Part shown: positions 44,841 to 56,370 of the stretch, piece after piece | Numbering within the stretch: the stretch's first letter is position 1 | Layout: each line of letters begins with the position of its first letter | Assembly (NCBI RefSeq): GCF_002105155.1 | Contig: NW_019028984.1 | Location: forward strand, 186,001 to 250,000 | DNA from: Lobosporangium transversale | Taxonomy: Eukaryota; Mortierellomycota; Mortierellomycetes; Mortierellales; Mortierellaceae | Direction of reading: 5' to 3' | DNA: 64,000 bases | Position numbers and translations under genes: made by a program | Notes under the pieces: model-generated | Told to the model about the DNA's origin: nothing | Database searches by the model: none | The model's input: the letters and a program-made list of their open reading frames with translations, nothing else

Positions 44841-46918
44841 ATGGGACATCCTCACCCAGACTTCACACCAGAACAGGCAGCTACAGGCTGGAAGACACAG
44901 ACCAAAGAGCAGATAGCCTACTGGGTACCTGAGGTCGACGTCAAGGGAACCTTGCCTCATGATTTGGTCGGTACCTTCTTCCGCAATGGTACAATATATC
45001 TTACTGTTTTTCAATTTGTACATGTAATAGTCATCATGAAAAAGTTGACTTTCATCACATCCTTACACTTGAATATCAATACCTTACTGCCCTAGGTCCT
45101 GGAAATGATAGTGTTGGCTCCACAAAGTTGACACATCCAATTGACGGCGATGGTCTTGTCGTAGCATTGTCCTTTCCCGGTAACGGGCATGTGCACTTCA
45201 ACTCGCGCTTCGTTCAATCCCGTCATCGAGTGAAAGAACAAGCCGTCAGACGAATGATCTTTAGGGGTCAAATGGGGACTGATCCTAACAGCTTTAAGTC
45301 AAACGTTGCAGCGTTGATCAAATCGAAGATTGGCTGGGAAAAGAGCTCAACTGTTCTTACGTTCAGAAATCCATCCAACACCAACGTGTACATGTGGGAG
45401 GTAGGCAATTTGCTCCTTTTCCGATTTTTTTATAAAAACTCCGTTTCCATTTAGAATGAGAGGGTTTAACACGCCCATATGCCTTTAATAGGGCAAAGTT
45501 CTTAGTGCACATGAGACAGGTAAAATCTTTTTTTTTTTTTTTTTTTTTTGAAGCATTAAACTGAATTCTAACGCGTTTTTGCTTTGGTCTCCATCCCATC
45601 TTGCTCTCAAAATAGGCCTTCCTTACTGCTTGGATCCTACAACACTAGAGACTATTGGCGAAGAAGACCTTGGAGGTACATTGGAACTCAAAGTTCTCGG
45701 GGCTCATTTCCGTTATGATCCGTTACTTGACCGCCTAGTGACCATGTCTGCCAAACCTGGTGTCAATCGACTTCCCTCTCTTCAAATTAACGAATATGGC
45801 CGTCAATGGGTTGCCAAGAGCCTACAGGTAAGCACGGGTCATGTGAAGCGGACGTCTATCTATCTTTTTTTCATCAGGTCTTGAATATGAAAAACACCCA
45901 GACTCTTGACTTCACCTGATGTACTTACATTCCTCCGTAAACATCCCTTTTACTATAGACTTTCCATATTCCTCAGCTTAATTACGCACATGACTTGCTC
46001 CTGAGTAAACATTTCTACATTGTTCAAATCACCCCTTTTGTGAACGTATCAACAGCGGAGGCCTATAAGTTCTTTCTTGGCATCTCTTCTCCTGGCGATG
46101 CGATGCGATACTACGATCATCTGCCCTGTCGGCTTGTTATCATCGCTCGCACATCCCAAGTGGCGGATCAGATCCTTGGAGGTCGTCAATGGATTGAAGC
46201 TGATATCCCTGAACCCTGTCACATTTTCCACTTTGGAAATGTTCAGGAGATTGTGGAGGATGATCGCGTTGTAGGATTAGATCTTACAGCTGTCTGTTTG
46301 GGCAAAAAATTCACCATGAAGTTCGAGAACAATCTCTGGCTCAGTAATGCGTCCAAAGCACCAGGACTATTGATGGGATTTAAGGTTCGATTCAGTGATA
46401 TCAATGATGCAGGCTCTACAACTCCAGTAACCGGCAATAACAGTAACGGCCCACTTGTATATCAGACTGTGCTACACCCAGCCTCGGTTGAATTTCCAGC
46501 AGTACATCCTTACCGCCATGGACTGGACACACGCTATACTTACATGATGGCATCGAGTGATCCGAAGCGCCCTCATTACTTTACAGCAGTACTGAAGCAC
46601 GACTTATACGGTAGAGGTACTAAATTTTGGCAAAGTGGAGGCGTGACAGGCGAACCGTGCTTCATTCCTCGTGGGGGCTATGCTGTTGTAGGAAAAGAAG
46701 ATATAAGGGCTGAAGATGATGGATTTGTGGTAGTGCAGGTGTATAATCCAAAGAAGCAGACGACAGACTTTGCAGTATTGGACGCACAGACTATGGAATT
46801 GTTAGCGACCATTGGCCTGAAGCATCATGTTCCATATGGCTTCCATGGAACATTCACGCCAGAGCTCTTTATCCCAAGTAGTCATACACCACCAAGCTTA
46901 GTCAAAGCGAAGCTTTAA
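44841..46918 (+). CDS. Carotenoid cleavage oxygenase (RPE65/CCD family)
   Basis: Iron(II)-dependent dioxygenase that cleaves carotenoid or apocarotenoid double bonds. Exons 44841-44988, 45096-45400, 45492-45519 (28 nt), 45616-45827, 45959-46918; 551 codons, the normal family length. Family start motif is VGTFFRNGPGND. The four iron-binding His of the beta-propeller are all visible: GAHFRYDP (about 191), YAHDLLLS (about 242), HIFHFGN (about 322) and HGTF (about 527). In Mucoromycota such enzymes feed beta-carotene into trisporoid sex signals; a role in that pathway is inference. No carotenoid-biosynthesis gene is adjacent in this window. Confidence 0.94.
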
Positions 46919-47392
46919 AATAGGGATAGGACTTATTTAAAAAGGCCTCGGGGTTATATTAGCCTTAAATTAAGTTGATGCTTCATGAAATTGGGACAAA
47001 AAATAAATGAATTTCAGAACTTATGAACTAAAAGTAGCTCTTGTCCAGGCAACGAAATGGAGAAGCCTTTGTTACACCAACTTCAGTAGTACTTGTCATA
47101 AGATGCCCTCATCGAATAAAGCTACAATTGGACTAAGGCGTGTAAGCACTCATAAACTGCTTCCATGCCAAGCATTGTATGGTATGTAGCCTCTTTTTCT
47201 GTTAATCTCTCTTTTTTAAGACGGTATTGCTTCTTGATAGCAGTTTCCGCCCCTACTGAGATGATATAAGTAAAACCGGTCCCCTGCTTAGTAATGTCCA
47301 CGAAGCTAGTCCACGCTTGCATTTCAGCGTTGAAGGGAAGAAGGCTACAAGCTCAAATTGGACAGCTGCTTTGATTATTATTACTTCTCGGG

Positions 47393-47427
<35 letters not shown>

Positions 47428-47715
47428 GAGAGCACTTTTGTACAAATACATGTATTTTCACATATTTTTACTGTACATGAATAATTGGTGCATTCCTACC
47501 GACAACTGTCAGTCCGCAGGCGCATGTAACATGCACCGCCACTTAAACCCCTGAATGCCATCTCAGATCGGCTTGATTTTTACATCGTTCTTTTTTTTTT
47601 TTTTTTTTTTTTTTTACACCAGTTTCCTATCTTTCAAGTCAATCCTTATCCTTGTGTAAATACACCTTTATTTCATTTAACAACAAAAACGAAGCATTAG
47701 TCAACGATAAAAGCT
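46919..47715. other. Spacer between carotenoid oxygenase and membrane-protein gene
   Basis: About 800 bp with T runs at about 47394-47422 and 47591-47615. No supported gene; the right part is likely the promoter of the next gene. Confidence 0.5.
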
Positions 47716-48845
47716 ATGGCAATCAGACGATCATCTGATCCAATTGCCTTCTCCATTGCGTATTGGATTGTACTGCTTGCTGCTGGTAATGGATTATGTC
47801 TAAAACATTTTATCCGGACTAAATGGATGCATGCTTGCCACATTAATGGTCGCTATTCTCTGCTTATATTCACTTACACATATCTCTCAATAAAGTCAGT
47901 GGGCTAGGTTACTATGCCCACAACCGTATCAGCGTGGTGGTTAAAAGAGACTATGTTCTTCAAAATTCCAACGTCTACATGGATGAAAACCATCATGAAG
48001 TTCGAATACCGGATGTAATCTTTTGTTTGCATAACGCTCGATTGCAAGCAATCCCTCACGGAATGAATTATACACGTATCAATCTTCACGACCCAACAAT
48101 CCCCACGGGGATGTCGGTTTTGACTCCCTGTGCTGATGATCATGACAGTATGATCATCATGTCGTGCCAGAACAGTACTTGGAACGCCGCTACTCACGGT
48201 GGCATTGTTTCATTTAATTTCTTCGCCCACGAACCTGGTGCAGCGGTAAATGACTAACCTTATTATTAGTATTATTTTTTTTTTTCCTTTTTTTTAAGTA
48301 CCATGAAAGGAAAAAGGGATTAATATCTTTCATTAATTTTTTACAGGGTACACATTTCTTCATGTTCTTAATGCCAAGAGGTGGGCTGCAATCTATTTAC
48401 TAATGTCCTTTATAGAGGGTTGTATTACACTTCATGCAATGATTACGTTCCTCAAATATTCAAATATGAAAACCATCTACCCTTTTTTTTCACGAAGAAA
48501 GAACTTAACATATACAAGAATAGGACATTGATTCAAGGACGTAACAAAGCTGCGGATCCTGAACTGCGACGAAACTTTCATGTAGGGATTGAAAATAGCG
48601 TCAACATGTATGTCTATGCGGTTCCTCAGACAATCAAGGTTTTGAGGAATGATATCTGGGGGCTCTTTGGGGTCTACAATGATTCTATGGTAGATTACCT
48701 GGTCACTTCCACCGTCGAGGGTTTTTATCAGTTCAACCAGACTTGGATTGCACTTGTAATTCCAACCATGGAGCTTGCCAGTAGACAGGTCTTGTAAGTG
48801 TTGTTTTTCAGATTAATCAGTCAGGGGCAATGCATCTTTCACCAG

Positions 48846-48879
<34 letters not shown>

Positions 48880-49986
48880 AGAGAGAGATAAATGGTAGTG
48901 GTAGTGGACGGAGGTGGATATGCCTGATTAATCAGCAACTACCCAAATATGTCTTTAAAATCATTCTAAATGCATTTTTAGGCTGGTAAGCGCTCCAGAT
49001 GCGTTCTCCTCCTGGGGGGGTCTGTTCTCTCTGGTCTTTGGTGTGTTTTATATGCTTTTCGGCAGTAGGTAAGCTCTCATATTTGAAACTTTTTTTTGGA
49101 AATGATCTTCGCATAAGGAGAAAATTGCTAATAGAGTGACCATCTGATTGCTGCCATTAGACGCATGTCCCCTTTTGGTATCATTCAAAAGTACATGCTG
49201 CGGTCCAGGACGAAGGCGATGATCGCAAATATATATGGCAACTGGAAACGGGATAGCAGTGGAAACTACTACTGTCGGGATAGTGAAGGCATCCCTAGAA
49301 TGGAGGATGGCATAAAAGGCGGTTCAAGTTATATATCTTTGGGTCGTAGAGCCTCTTCTAGCGCCGATCTACCATTACAAGATCGGCAACAAGTACCACT
49401 GCCATATTTACCTGGAAACACTGATAGTAGCGACAGTAGCAATATAGTGCTAGAGCAGCAGTATATGACTCAGTTCAGTAATACCAAAGCTGCCTCTGAT
49501 GGGAACGCAAATAATGTATACTCCTTGCAGCAGCAAATTCACCATGGAGAGTTCTTGGCGCTTCGAGACCAGGTGGAAGCGCACGCAAAAATCCTTCGAC
49601 ATCTCCAAGGGCATGAACAGAGATTCAAGGACACAGAAACATTACTCAAAGAGTTTTACCTGGATATGGACTTGGTGGACACAAAAGCGCTGGCACAGGA
49701 TACAGCTTTATTGACTTCTACTACTGTGGAAAATGTGGATACTACATCAAATCAAGGCAAAGAACAGTCTAGCTGGCGCAAGTCCCTAAGTGACGGTTTA
49801 TTTAGAACAAATCAACACCCCGTCTTGACGCGGAACACTAGCGATGACAGTGAAGAGAGAATTGCCTTGCGCGAATCCGGCTTTGCAATGGGATTCCACG
49901 GCAATCCTCGGGCTGACTCTCCTAAACACCCAAATAATCGGCCGAATTCATCGATGGAGATGATACAATATGTACATGAACCGTAA
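47716..49986 (+). CDS. Unrecognised two-TM membrane protein with cytoplasmic coiled-coil tail
   Basis: I do not recognise the family. Exons 47716-47785, 47908-48245, 48347-48380 (34 nt), 48418-48793, 48982-49068, 49161-49986; 577 codons. All introns are GT-AG; the third is only 37 nt with a clear TACTAAT branch site. An N-terminal TM (FSIAYWIVLLAAG) is followed by about 260 residues with a few Cys and N-glycosylation sequons, so probably extracytoplasmic. A second TM (LFSLVFGVFYMLFGS) precedes a basic stretch (RRMSPFGIIQKYMLRSRTK) and a Ser/Gln-rich tail with a predicted coiled coil near residue 440 (HAKILRHLQGHEQRF). The architecture suggests a type of surface sensor or scaffold, but that is speculation. 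Confidence 0.75.
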
Positions 49987-50143
49987 TAGTCCAACCATTG
50001 TATGGTAATAAATTTAATTCTCTGTCGTAAGAAGTTGGTCCACTAATCTAAGGAGATTCGCGAATTGCTTTTTTTATTGCTTACAGTCTTAATGAATCCT
50101 GATTGAAGCAACATGGCTTGCCTACTCAATAAGCCTCTGACAT

Positions 50144-51916
50144 CTACATGGCGATTTTGCTTGCCACATAATCAGGGTATTTGGCACCAATAATGCCTAC
50201 CAACTCTTCAACATGGCCACACAGGTCTTGGATACTTGCATCCCACAACGTCGACAACATCGGTGCTTCATGCCCACTCATATCCTGGTCTCCATCCTCA
50301 TCAATAGCACTGATGGCTGCGCCAGTTGAACCAGCAGCTACTCCGCCAGAACTACTTGCAGCACCACCGCTCTTACCTGTTCCTGCACCTCCTTTGGCTC
50401 CAGCGCCAAGCCGCAGCTTAGCGCCATGGGTGCGATCGAAAAAGATAAGCCGCTCAATTTGGTCAATGCTGCCTGACATTCTTCCTTCGCCCATCATCTT
50501 ACTGGCTCTTGCTTCTGCTTGCTCTGGTGTTACTCCAAGCAATGCGCTCAGCTCTTCGAATGAGATGTTATTATATATCTTTGATGCAGATAGTAGGTTG
50601 TGCTCTATGACAGCGCGGTCCAAGACCGTGGTATTGTCGGAAAGGAGAGCCTTTTGATGTTGCTTTAGTGTGCTGGCAAACTCTGAGACCTCGTTGCTTC
50701 GAAGGACACGATCCAGATACATCTTTTCCAGGATTGAGAAATGTGGAAGGCGCTGAGAACGATCATCTTTATAGAGCGTCGCAAGCATCCGTGATCGCTG
50801 CGGTCCTGCGGGAGCCAATACTGCACATACAACAGCAGCAGATCTGCCGATGGGTAAAAAAAAGATCTGAAATAAGCTCCCTTGTAGCTAGGAGATAGAG
50901 ATGACATACTAATACCATCCGAAAATATGTTTCCTGCGTGCACTTACAAAATCTGCATACGTTCCTCATAGTCAACTTCTTGGATATAGCTGATCTCGTG
51001 GTAACGTGAGCTAGCTTCGAGGAACTTGTTCTTGAAATCCGAGATCCTGGCCTGGGAAAGCTTGAACGTAAGCTGAAGTGCGAGATCCTTGGTTTCACGC
51101 ATTAATACCGAAGCGCGATTCAAGTAAGCTTCTGCGCTGACAGCCTCATCATCCTCAAGTAGCAAACGCACGATGCGAATGTATATGCCGACTTTATATT
51201 CATTAGGGATAATACTAGGTTGCCGAGGAGATAAAAAAGAGGAAGAGCATAAATTTCCAAATATAAAATTCCACCTCTGTGATGGCGCAGTCGCTATTTG
51301 TCTCGCACAAACACCTAATATCGTTTCTCATTAAAGATGTCCCGTTGATTTTCTATCGTCATTTCCTTACCGATGGCCAGAATCCAGTGGAATGCCCATG
51401 AGAACTTGGGCAGCTTCTGCCCACTCTTCTTCGTCTTCATAAATGCTAGCCAAATGGGTTCTAATTGCTGATACCTAACATGACGTAGCAAGGAGTATAT
51501 GTATTCATGCTCGTTAGTAGAGTGATCAAAGAAAAATCAGAGTAGATCTTTGCTTTCGAAAGGTCATTTCTGAAAACGATGAATTTAAATACCTGTTCTT
51601 CAAACGATACGACTCTACCCTGAACTTTCTCGAGAGCATGGCTATAGACTGCCTTCTTATTCTCTGCAGAGAGATTGGCGGTAGCGTCGACTGCAGCTGT
51701 AAAGTCTGAGAGGACCTGACGCGATATGACTAGGCCGACAGAGTCTTCAGTGGCAGCAGTGATGTATTGCTCAAGGCGCTGGCGCGTAACAGTCTGGTGA
51801 GTTTCATCAGCAGTTGTGGTTTGAAGGATAGATGCAAGCAAGTCTTGGTAACCCTTGATCTTGTCCTTTTGGTTTGTAACCTGCGTGATGGCAGCCAATT
51901 GAGCTTCAAAGTCCAT
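50144..51916 (-). CDS. CSN4: COP9 signalosome subunit 4
   Basis: PCI-domain subunit of the COP9 signalosome, which removes NEDD8 from cullins. Exons on the minus strand: 51916-51593, 51474-51371, 51214-50948, 50843-50144; 465 codons against about 406 in human. Conserved blocks include [29 protein letters not shown] and [15 protein letters not shown], which is nearly identical across CSN4 proteins. The PCI/winged-helix region (about 270-390) has [13 protein letters not shown] and [14 protein letters not shown]. An extra Gly/Ser/Ala-rich, then acidic, insert (about 375-425) precedes the conserved C-terminal helix and accounts for the greater length. Divergent from LST8. Confidence 0.94.
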
Positions 51917-52170
51917 GTTGAAAAGAAATGGTGCTGCTGTGTTAAAAAAGTAGAAGAGGAAGAAAGAAAAAAGAAGAGGAGAAAATGGTGGCAATGGAGG
52001 TATAAAAGTGAATGAAGACGCGAGTAAGGTGGCCAAGTCCCAATAGGCCCATGGTGACTGTGAACCCCCACATTGACTGACGTGAGGAGAAAGGTACGCT
52101 TTTTTTCTCTCTTTTTTAAAACTTCGCTCCATAGAAGATTACATTTAACATACACTACATAGACTCCAGG
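51917..52170. promoter_or_regulatory. Divergent promoter of CSN4 and LST8
   Basis: 254 bp between start codons. Purine-rich on the left (AAGAAGAGGAGAAAA) and pyrimidine-rich on the right. No defined site is claimed. Confidence 0.5.
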
Positions 52171-53532
52171 ATGCCTACAACAAGAACGCATACAACTCAT
52201 GGACACGTCAAGGGACAACACCATGGCAATCCAATTCCAGGTCATGGTCACCCTCAGCAGCAACAACAACCGCAACAACATGATTCGCATTCTGTCATCT
52301 TAGTAACCGCCGGCTATGATCATGTCATTCGTTTCTGGTAGCACAACAGTATATAATGCATTGCGCTGCGTCGCATATTTGCCTTAACAACTAACGCTAT
52401 TGTCTCTCTTGTTGTATCTGCTCGAATCGTTACTCATTCTAGGGAAGCATTGAGCGGAGTATGCTCTAGAACAATCCAGCATCCAGATGCAGTACGTCAA
52501 CCTGAAATAGTATTCGAAGAGGAAATTTTTATGTTTCTAGTCCTCTTCTTTTTCTTTATTACTTATTGTAATATGGTGATTATCTTCGTTCCTCGGATTA
52601 CATTAGCAAGTGAACAAATTAGCAATATCTCCCGACAAACAGTATCTAGCGGCAGCAAGTAATCAACACGTCCGCCTCTACGACATCAATAGTGCGCATC
52701 CCAACCCTATTCTCTCTTTCAAAGGCCATACCAGTAACGTAACTGCTGTTGCTTTCCACTGTGAAGGTAAATGGATGGTAACAGCAAGTGAAGACCATAC
52801 GCTAAAAATCTGGGATATTCGGTAAAAACATATTTAAAGCATGGAGCAACCCTTTTACTAAATAGAAAAGGATAAACATGGTTGAGGACTGACATTTACA
52901 CCATTGATCGCGCCATGTTCTTTAGTTGTCCCGATCCACAGCGGAATTTCGATCATAAAGCGCCAGTCAATGACGTCGTCATTCACCCGAACCAAGGCGA
53001 GCTCATCTCATGCGATCAGAATGGAAGTATCAAACTATGGGATCTGGGTGAGAGCTCTTGTACACATGAACTGGTTCCAGAAGAGGATGTGCCCATACGT
53101 TCAGTTACGGTTGCGAACGATGGCTCTTCCTTAGTTGCCGCTAACAATAAAGGCAACTGTTATGTCTGGAAAATGGCTCATACTCGTGAGTTCACTGATT
53201 TACAACCGATTACTAAGTTTGCAGCGCACAACAAGTACATCCTCAAATGTGTCCTTAGTCCGGATGTGAAGCACTTGGCGACCTGCTCTGCAGATAGTAC
53301 TGTGAAGATTTGGAAAACGGATAATTATTCGTTCGAGTTGGAAAGGACTTTGGTGGGCCACCAGCGTTGGGTGTGGGATTGTGCGTTTTCTGCGGATTCT
53401 GCCTATCTAGTCACAGCCTCGTCCGATCATGTTGCCAGGTTATGGGAGCTTTCCTCTGGAGATACCATTCGGCAATATAATGGGCATCAAAAAGCAGCAG
53501 TCTGTGTTGCGCTCAATGATCTCTCTATGTAA
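52171..53532 (+). CDS. LST8: TOR complex subunit LST8 (WD40)
   Basis: Seven-bladed WD40 protein that binds the TOR kinase domain in TORC1 and TORC2. Exons 52171-52337, 52443-52491 (49 nt), 52607-52821, 52926-53532; 346 codons. Family-specific strings include VILVTAGYDHVIRFWEA, QHPDAQVNKLAISPD, NQGELISCDQNGSIKLWDL, GNCYVWKM and LATCSADSTVKIWKT. The end GHQKAAVCVALND matches LST8 orthologues. An N-terminal His/Gln/Gly-rich extension of about 40 residues is absent in animal LST8. Divergent from CSN4. Confidence 0.95.
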
Positions 53533-54031
53533 AAACAGTAAATAAAGAAGTTAAAAAAAAAAGAAAAAAAAGAAAAAGAGCAACGGGTGACTGCACAAAG
53601 TGACAAGGAAAGGAATTTAATATTAAATTCACTGCTCAAGGCTGCAGATAATCCCATTAAATTTTTTTTAAGATTTTGATGACTACAAAAGTAATCTATT
53701 CAGTGTTAGTTTCTGAATCGGGCAGTTGTCAGCGGACTGCTGTAAGCCTAGTTTGGGCCGGTAATAGGATGATGAATCCATGTGGGGCTGGGATCACGTG
53801 TGCTGGTGGTTACTTAGGTATACCGCCCATTAGAAGCTTGGTGTGGACATTCTGTCTTGGGCGTAGGCCCGGGGCAAGAGGCCCTTGAATAACTGTCTGC
53901 TACAGGCCAGCAATGGATCAGTAGAAATGATGGTAGCACTGGGCAGTCTGGTGGATCACGGGAATTAGTTTGGACTCTAGCACATGCCAGCCTTGGGTGG
54001 AGACTACCATCCGCTTCTCATTTTTTTTTGC
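53533..54031. other. Spacer with A-rich start, no gene seen
   Basis: 3' flank of LST8 (A-rich 53550-53580), then unclassified sequence to the start of the 54-kb repeat island. A short frame at 53676-53888 has no domain. Confidence 0.45.
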
Positions 54032-54550
54032 GGATTAATCTATTTGGCAGCCCATTGCCAAATATAATCAACTTTCAAGACTCTCTTTGGCAGCCCAGTT
54101 GCCAAATAACATTCATTATTTACTTGGCAGCCTACCCAGGGCTATTTGGCCTCTAACTATTTATTTATTTATTTTTTTTTTTTTTTCAAGTAGGTCGCTC
54201 ATACAGTTTTGGAGGTGCCATTTGGAGATCAATGCCTATGAGAGGTTTTCGCTCGGAGCAAACGCGTCTCACCTGCTACCTAGACGTCTTCAATAAATCA
54301 TTCCCTAACCGTGTACATTGAAGGCTGTTTTGCGAAGATGTCATCGCCGCTGTCCTTAGTACCTCCGGCGGCATTAGCTGTGCAAGGCAATGTATCCACA
54401 GAACGCTGCCTGTTTTACCACTGATGTTATGACCCTGTTATCAAAAAAAAAAAAAAAAGTAATGTATTTGGCAGCCCAGCTGCCACCCAAGAGTGCGAAG
54501 TTAAGTGGCAGCCCCCAGAAGTAGGCTGCCAAATAGATTAAGATTAATCC
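54032..54550. mobile_element. Inverted copy of the Mutator-like inverted-repeat element
   Basis: Begins GGATTAATCTATTTGGCAGCC and ends with the inverted end motif, which carries a 6-bp duplication (AAATAGATTAAGATTAATCC). It is the reverse complement of 33219-33878 over most of its length, about 21 kb away. It lacks the roughly 130 bp that the 33-kb copy has at 33615-33740. I see no convincing target duplication here. Confidence 0.7.
54187..54458 (+). mobile_element. A-tailed retroposon-like unit, second copy
   Basis: 272 bp from CAAGTAGGTCGCTCATACAG to GACCCTGTTATC plus A16; reverse complement of 33344-33614 with only a few differences. Confidence 0.5.
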
Positions 54551-54611
54551 TAATCTTATTGGCAGCCCAGTTGGCAACCTACCTAATGTTATTTGGCCTG
54601 TTTTTTGTTTT

Positions 54612-54868
54612 ATCTGTAAAAACTCTCGTATCTCGTTTACTGGGGACAATCCTGTGTTGTTAGAAGCCAGGAGCTCCTATTAAACTTGTTAACAACCAAC
54701 AAAAAAGGTCGCCAAGCTTTTTGATCATGACATTCAGCTACAATCCGATGACAGTAACGGTTAGAGGCGCATCAACGTATTTATACGATCCTAATACTTC
54801 CTGCCTGTTGACGTTTTTATTGAGAGGAAGCCCACCACTTAAAGGTGGATTTTAATTGAAAGACTGAA
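54612..54868 (+). repeat. Dispersed ~250-bp repeat family, copy 3
   Basis: Starts near AACTCTCGTATCTCGTTTAC and ends GAAAGACTGAAATAATAACC. Same family as 30360-30606 and 31050-31236. It is followed by a half palindrome CCCCGTGCAAATAAC (54876-54890). Confidence 0.65.
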
Positions 54869-54896
54869 ATAATAACCCCGTGCAAATAACTTCATT

Positions 54897-55013
54897 ATTT
54901 GGCAGCCTAATTGCTACCCAAGTGTGTGTAGTTAGGTGGCAGCCCCCAAAAATACTATTTAGTATGGGCTGCTAAATAATATTTGGCACCTGGGTTGCCA
55001 ATTAGATTAATCC
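54897..55013. mobile_element. Short (117-bp) version of the GGCAGCC inverted-repeat element
   Basis: Starts ATTTGGCAGCC and ends GGTTGCCAATTAGATTAATCC. Inner sequence matches the outer parts of the 33-kb and 54-kb elements but without the A-tailed unit, so it may represent the empty form. Confidence 0.55.
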
Positions 55014-55177
55014 TACCATCATTATTGGAATACAGTGCTGGCTCAATTGCTGGCGGAGCCCTGTCGCAATCCCATGTTCTTAAATCTAGAATTCTTGACA
55101 TGGCAACCCTGACATTAAAGTTAGATTGAGTGAAACGTGAAGAGTTTGATTCACATATGCATATAGTTACGTCCAAC

Positions 55178-55498
55178 CTACATCGAGTCCTTTGTCTCCA
55201 TCATTGACAGGTGCGTTTGCCTAAGGAGCTTTCTGGAGATTTTAAAGATGGGGGCCTCCAGTTCTTCTAGGCCTTCCAACGAAAGGTTATCTAACTCATC
55301 TACACTGTGGTTCCGCATCTAAATCACACAAGTTTTGCGTTAAAAGCGATATAATAAAGAAGTGATAAATCCAATAGATCAATCGCTTGCCTTGTTTATG
55401 CAGGCGCCCATCGGAAGGCGCCATGGCTTGTCTGTCACAATGTTGGAAATAGGTTTAAGGATAGCTGTAGCAGGGGCCGAAGTGATTGATGTAACCAT
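55178..55498 (-). CDS. Possible small spliced gene (82 aa), hypothetical protein
   Basis: I do not recognise it. ATG at 55498; exon 55498-55391 ends AAG/GCAAGC (GC donor); exon 55318-55178 starts after TTTAG in phase 0 and ends with TAG. The product is 82 residues: an Ala/Thr/Pro-rich start with KPWRLPMGACINK, then a Leu/Glu-rich helix (DELDNLSLEGLEELE). Both exons read as coherent protein, but the GC donor and small size keep it uncertain. It lies just downstream of the repeat island. Confidence 0.42.
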
Positions 55499-56370
55499 AC
55501 TAGAGGAAGCTGATGCTTATTTTGGCAATATGAAATAACCAAAGAATGGCGTTTGGCGGTGTAGAATGTTAGCTTTTTCAATACATCATACTTTTATAGG
55601 CCTCACAATGCTTGGTAGTGTGTTCACGCTGGAAGGAGGCAGCCTGAATTAAAGCATTTTATCGCAGCATGGAGACTAAGTACTTTGATCTTTCCATGTG
55701 CGATTCGTCAAGCCTTGGTTTGCCGCATGTGACAGAAGCAGCACCTCACTCTAACAGATTGTTTGTAATCCAGGTATTATGGATGTATTATGGATGTAGA
55801 TGACGGAAGATCACTTTGAGGAAATACGAGCAGCAATAAAAAGAGGAAGAGAGATTTATGTATCTTTTTAAGTCTTAGTGCCCACGCGTCCAGATGAATT
55901 GATTTCAAAAGCCCGCATGAGTTGAACAAAAGCTCATACCTCTCATACGTGTGCATCTTCATAAATCAGTATATCAGTGATGTTGGGGCGTTGATCTTGC
56001 AGCACTGATAAATGTCGCGCTATCCTTTATTTTTCTCACATATACTTAAAATAAGCCATCATAAATGCTCGATACGTTCCTCTCTGCTACGAGTTTTACA
56101 AGATCCGCTGGCTTCTCGACTTCATTGAGGTCTTCTCTTTTTTCATTGTTATTTGGTGGAGCAACACTGAACAACAATTTTCGAGAGACGTTGCATTTAG
56201 GCATCGTCTAGTTGGCCTTAGAGAAACAGTTTGCAGTTCTGATATTTCAGCATTTATGCAGGACTTTATTATTACTTGATTTTAAAGATTTACTTGAAAT
56301 CACAATGGAAAAGAATAGGAGCTATAGTACAATTAGATGTATTAAAGAAAAATACAAAAGCATCTTTCCT
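55499..56370. other. Spacer without a supported gene
   Basis: About 870 bp between the small ORF and the cyclophilin 3' end. No domain-bearing frame, RNA gene or repeat recognised. Confidence 0.45.

Noticed and set aside
50181-50657. 158-codon plus-strand frame in the CSN4 last exon
   Set aside because: Pro/Ala-rich mirror of the Gly/Ser/Ala-rich CSN4 insert; CSN4 identity is firm.
53676-53888. 70-codon plus-strand frame after LST8
   Set aside because: No domain or codon signal; probably chance in spacer.
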